The translations under genes and the position numbers were made by a program. Below the pieces are notes generated by a model. It had not been told where the DNA came from and made no database searches. It saw nothing but the letters and a program-made list of their open reading frames with translations. Of a stretch of 9,181 bases of DNA, positions 6,547-9,181 are shown piece after piece. This DNA comes from JBBSHS01 sp038232515. Its GTDB lineage: Bacteria > Actinomycetota > Acidimicrobiia > Acidimicrobiales > JAUJNH01. The stretch is from the NCBI GenBank assembly GCA_038232515.1, contig JBBSHS010000093.1, forward strand, positions 1 through 9,181, in the 5' to 3' direction. Every line of letters begins with the position of its first letter. The stretch's first letter is position 1.

Positions 6547-7557
6547 ATGGCTCGGGTCGCGGTGGTGACGGGGGCATCGGCCGGGGTCGGTCGGGCTACA
6601 GCGCAGGCGTTCGCGGAGCGGGGTTTCGACGTGGCGTTGGTGGCCCGAGGCCAGGCCGGCTTGGAGGCTGCGGCCGCAGAAGTCGAGGCGGCGGGGTCCC
6701 GAGCGTTGATCGTTCCGACGGACGTGTCCCGCTTCGACGAGGTCGACGGTGCGGCGGCTCGGGTGGAAGCCGAGCTGGGGCCGATCGACGTGTGGGTCAA
6801 CGACGCCATGACGACCGTGTTCGCGCCGGCGTGGGAGGTCGAGGCGAAGGATTTTCAACGGGCGGTGGAGGTCACGTTCCTTGGGCAGGTGTGGGGGACC
6901 ACGGCGGCGCTGGCGAGGATGCGGCCCCGAGACCGCGGGGCGATCGTGAACGTGGGCTCGGCGTTGGCGTTCATCGGGATCCCGTTGCAGTCGGCGTATT
7001 GCTCGTCGAAGTTCGCGTGCCGCGGGTTTTTCGAGTCGACCAGGGCGGAGCTGATCCACGAAGGCAGCCACGTCCGGATCAGTATGGTGCATCTCCCGGC
7101 GGTGAACACCCCCCAGTTCGACTGGTGCAAGACGACGATGGCTGATCATCCGATGCCGGTCCCTCCGATCTATCAGCCGGAGATCCCAGCGAAGTTCATC
7201 GTGGACGTCGCATTAGACGGTAGGCGGGACAAGGTGGTCGGGTCGTGGAACAAGATGCTGGTGGTGGCGGCGAAGTTGGTGCCCGGTTTGGGCAATCAGT
7301 ACGCGGCGTTGGGGGCGTGGGAGTCGCAGCTGACCGGCAACCCGGTGAAGGCGGATCGTCCGGTCAATTTGTACGAGCCGGCCGACATCGACACGGACCA
7401 CGGCGCCCACGGGTCCTTCGACGACAAAGCCGGCGGGTTCATGGATCCCAGCTTCCTCAAGTCGCTGCCGACCACTGCGGTCACTCTCGCCAAGGCGGTC
7501 GTGGCCACGGTGCGAGATAAGAAGTTCGTGTACGACAACAAGAATCGGCAGAGCTAG
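6547..7557 (+). CDS. Short-chain dehydrogenase/reductase with C-terminal extension
   Basis: 336 residues from ATG 6547. GGGGTG a few bases upstream is a usable ribosome site, and an upstream in-frame start at 6526 would only add non-family residues. Classical SDR motifs are present: the cofactor loop TGASAGVG (8-15), the Asp of PTDVS (Asp59), a variant of NNAG reading NDAM (85-88), catalytic Ser138 in NVGSALAF and YCSSK (Tyr151, Lys155). ARG after the second strand (33-35) is compatible with NADP, but this is not decisive. About 85 residues beyond the usual 250 form a C-terminal extension containing NLYEPADIDTDHGAHGSFDD (274-293). Extended SDRs of this kind occur in actinobacteria. The gene is followed six bases later by the mandelate-racemase-family gene, so it probably oxidises or reduces a hydroxy or keto group in the same pathway. 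Substrate unknown. Confidence 0.9.
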   Translation: MARVAVVTGASAGVGRATAQAFAERGFDVALVARGQAGLEAAAAEVEAAGSRALIVPTDVSRFDEVDGAAARVEAELGPIDVWVNDAMTTVFAPAWEVEAKDFQRAVEVTFLGQVWGTTAALARMRPRDRGAIVNVGSALAFIGIPLQSAYCSSKFACRGFFESTRAELIHEGSHVRISMVHLPAVNTPQFDWCKTTMADHPMPVPPIYQPEIPAKFIVDVALDGRRDKVVGSWNKMLVVAAKLVPGLGNQYAALGAWESQLTGNPVKADRPVNLYEPADIDTDHGAHGSFDDKAGGFMDPSFLKSLPTTAVTLAKAVVATVRDKKFVYDNKNRQS

Positions 7558-7563
7558 CCGGCC

Positions 7564-8685
7564 GTGGCCTCCCAGAGGGATACCGACACCAAAGTCGATT
7601 CGGTGACTGCTGCCGTCTATAAGGTGTCCACCGACCAGCCCGAAGCTGACGGCACCTTGGCTTGGTCGTCGACGACCATGGTCACGGTTGAGGCCACCGG
7701 GGGCGGTCACAGGGGGCTGGGGTGGACTTACGCCGGGGGGGGTAGCGCCACGGTGGTGACTGACACGCTGGCTGACGTCTGCGCCGGCGCGGACGTTTTG
7801 GATGTGGTGGGCGTCTACGAGCGCATGACGCGGGCCTGCCGGAACCTGGGCCGCCCGGGACTGGTGGCGTGCGCCATCTCTGCGGTCGATATCGCCTTAT
7901 GGGTCCTCAAAGCGCGGGTCCTGGGCGTGCCGTTGGCCGGGCTGTTCGGGCAAGTCCGTCCCGACGCCCCGATCTACGGGTCGGGTGGTTTCACGACCTA
8001 CGACGAGGCGACCACCGCCGTCCAGCTGGAGCGCTGGGTGCACGAGTGGGGTATCCCGAGGGTAAAGATCAAGATCGGCGAGTCATGGGGCACCGAACCC
8101 GACCGCGATGTGGCCCGGGTGGCGTTGACCCGCAGGGTGGTCGGCGACAAGGTAGAGGTATTCGTGGACGCCAACGGCGGCTATACCCGCAAGCAGGCGG
8201 TGCGGATGGGCCGACAGTTCCACGACGAGTACGGGGTGGTGTGGTTCGAGGAGCCGGTGTCGTCGGACGATCTCGACGGGCTGCGGGAGGTCCGCGATAA
8301 CTGTGCCGCCGATATCACGGCCGGAGAGTACGGCTACAGCCTCGACTATTTCGCCCGAATGATCGGTGCGGGTGCGGTCGACTGCGTCCAGGTCGACGTG
8401 ACCCGCTGCGGCGGCTACACCGTCTGGTTGCAGGCCGCGGCGGTCGCTGCCGCCCGCAACCTGCAGGTCTCGGGGCACTGCGCCCCCAACCTCCATGCTC
8501 ATGTGGCCACTGCCGTGGCGAATCTGCGGCACCTCGAGTACTTCCACGATCACCACCGCATCGAGACGCTGCTGTTCGACGGGGCGCTGTCCCCCAACGG
8601 CGGAACGCTCGCCCCGGACCTTGACCGGGCCGGGCACGGCTTGGCGCTCCGGCTCAGCGAGGCCGAGCAGTACCGCGTCGGGTGA
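7564..8685 (+). CDS. Enolase-superfamily enzyme, mandelate racemase/muconate lactonizing group
   Basis: 373 residues from GTG 7564, six bases after the SDR stop; no clear ribosome site, so coupling to the SDR is likely. This start keeps the subgroup motif VSTDQPEADGTLAWSSTTMV (21-40), which the next ATG (7678) would cut off. Barrel residues are all visible: VKIKIG (Lys168, Lys170), VFVDANGGY (metal ligand Asp202), WFEEP (Glu229), TAGEYG (Glu255), QVDVTRCGG (Asp278) and SGHCAPNLH (His305). Spacings Glu229-Glu255-Asp278-His305 (26, 23, 27) equal those of mandelate racemase Glu221-Glu247-Asp270-His297. Such enzymes abstract the proton next to a carboxylate with Mg2+, giving racemisation or sugar-acid dehydration. 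Dehydration of an aldonic or uronic acid would suit the neighbours, but the substrate cannot be read from sequence. Confidence 0.9.
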   Translation: MASQRDTDTKVDSVTAAVYKVSTDQPEADGTLAWSSTTMVTVEATGGGHRGLGWTYAGGGSATVVTDTLADVCAGADVLDVVGVYERMTRACRNLGRPGLVACAISAVDIALWVLKARVLGVPLAGLFGQVRPDAPIYGSGGFTTYDEATTAVQLERWVHEWGIPRVKIKIGESWGTEPDRDVARVALTRRVVGDKVEVFVDANGGYTRKQAVRMGRQFHDEYGVVWFEEPVSSDDLDGLREVRDNCAADITAGEYGYSLDYFARMIGAGAVDCVQVDVTRCGGYTVWLQAAAVAAARNLQVSGHCAPNLHAHVATAVANLRHLEYFHDHHRIETLLFDGALSPNGGTLAPDLDRAGHGLALRLSEAEQYRVG

Positions 8686-8693
8686 CCCTTTGA

Positions 8694-8889
8694 TTGGGCT
8701 CCGAGGACTTCTACGAGACCGACCTCCCCGCGGGTTCTCCATCCAGATCGTGTCGCCGCTGCCGATCGGCTGGGCCGAACACGGCCTGGCGGACAGGGCC
8801 CTGGGGGGCAGGGCTCGGCCAACCCGGCGCTGACGATCATGGCCCTCGCTTGCCGACTCGGTGCCCACCTCGGGAAGGCCCCTCGATGA
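8694..8889 (+). pseudogene. Remnant of a second GMC oxidoreductase with internal deletion and frameshift
   Basis: Three short stretches in different frames match the intact GMC protein of this window. SEDFYETD (from about 8699) matches its SEAFYETD at residues 353-360. After a frameshift, GFSIQIVSPLPIGWAEHGLA (from about 8731) matches its residues 368-387. After a junction near 8800-8810, QGSANPALTIMALACRLGAH (from about 8809) matches residues 516-535, ending in TGA 8887-8889. The N-terminal FAD domain and about 125 residues between the last two pieces are missing. The differences show a paralogue, not a fresh copy. CAGGGC occurs on both sides of the junction (8794-8799 and 8809-8814). The old stop still overlaps the GH15 start as ATGA. 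It cannot encode a working enzyme. Confidence 0.85.
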
Positions 8890-9181
8890 CTGGGGCCGAG
8901 CATCTCGAGAGCGCAGCGGCGTTCCCGCCGCACGTGCTGCGCGAATACGCCCTGTTGGCCGACGGGCAGCGGGGAATCCTGATCGGCCCGAGAGGTGATA
9001 TCTCGTGGATGTGCGCGCCTCGATGGGACTCCGCTGCCGTGTTCTCGAGTCTCATCGGCGGGGGCGGCCGGTATGCGGTGACCCCAGCCGACGCCCGCTT
9101 CGTGTGGGGCGGCTTCTACGAGGAGGGCACGCTGATCTGGCGTTCCCGGTGGGTGACGTCAACGGGGATCGTCGAGTGCCG
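8886..9181 (+). CDS. Glycoside hydrolase family 15 protein (glucoamylase/trehalase-like), N-terminal part only
   Basis: 98 complete codons from ATG 8886 to the window edge. REYALLADGQRGILIGPRGD (19-38), then ISWMCAPRWDSAAVFSSLIG (39-58), RFVWGGFYEEGTLIWRSRWV (71-90) and GIVEC are typical of the N-terminal beta-sandwich domain of actinobacterial GH15 enzymes. The family removes glucose from alpha-glucans, trehalose or glucuronan-type substrates by inversion. The catalytic glutamates lie in the (alpha/alpha)6 barrel outside this window. No signal peptide is visible, so a cytoplasmic enzyme is expected. The start codon overlaps the stop of the GMC remnant (ATGA), so the gene was formerly coupled to it and probably shares a transcript with the SDR and MR genes. 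No good independent ribosome site is evident, so expression after the GMC decay may be reduced. Confidence 0.88.
   Translation, partial: MTGAEHLESAAAFPPHVLREYALLADGQRGILIGPRGDISWMCAPRWDSAAVFSSLIGGGGRYAVTPADARFVWGGFYEEGTLIWRSRWVTSTGIVEC

Noticed and set aside
6241..7149. 302-codon minus-strand open frame across the SDR gene
   Set aside because: His/Arg/Pro-rich antisense shadow of the SDR gene, which shows all family motifs on the plus strand.
8794..8814. Insertion-sequence scar at the GMC deletion junction
   Set aside because: Only a 6-base direct repeat is present, with no terminal inverted repeats or transposase fragments. Simple deletion explains it better.
8083..8868. 261-codon minus-strand open frame over the MR gene and GMC remnant
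   Set aside because: Antisense of the MR gene with no family resemblance; typical of GC-rich DNA.

Overview
The window is very GC-rich, with dense coding, GTG/TTG starts and many stop/start overlaps. Together with the families present (paired PRC-barrel proteins, a GH15 glucanase-type enzyme, actinobacterial-style SDR and mandelate-racemase enzymes), this suggests a high-GC actinobacterium, possibly a deep-branching or environmental lineage. Nothing in it fixes the species. No rRNA, tRNA, CRISPR array or intact mobile element was seen.

The layout is two divergent gene blocks separated by about 470 bases (6073-6546). The left block is entirely on the minus strand and reads: a PoxB-like thiamine-pyrophosphate enzyme broken by one frameshift (6072-4308); a small four-helix membrane protein (4304-3828); a gluconate 2-dehydrogenase subunit 3-like protein (3831-3175); a GMC flavoprotein oxidoreductase with a C-x5-C-x3-C motif (3178-1550); two PRC-barrel proteins (about 1530-1027 and 1030-575); and the first part of an HtrA-type lipoprotein serine protease (509 to beyond position 1). 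Almost every junction is a 4-base stop/start overlap, so the block is probably one translationally coupled operon. Its first four genes look like a redox module: two flavin/TPP oxidoreductases, a small partner subunit and a membrane protein that might anchor them or pass electrons to quinone. That joint role is inference.

The right block is on the plus strand: an SDR oxidoreductase (6547-7557), an enolase-superfamily enzyme with the full mandelate-racemase catalytic set (7564-8685), a shredded remnant of a second GMC oxidoreductase (about 8694-8889), and the start of a GH15 glycoside hydrolase (8886 to the window end). The remnant keeps only two pieces of the GMC protein joined by an internal deletion, but its old stop codon still overlaps the GH15 start. 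The ancestral order was therefore probably SDR - MR - GMC - GH15, a carbohydrate or sugar-acid oxidation cluster.

The central gap holds weak candidate promoters in both directions and an unusually strong Shine-Dalgarno sequence (6298-6307) with no normal start codon behind it, followed by a perfect 12-base palindrome. Several frameshifts (TPP gene, second PRC-barrel gene, GMC remnant) lie in or near G/C runs, so sequencing error must be separated from real gene decay.
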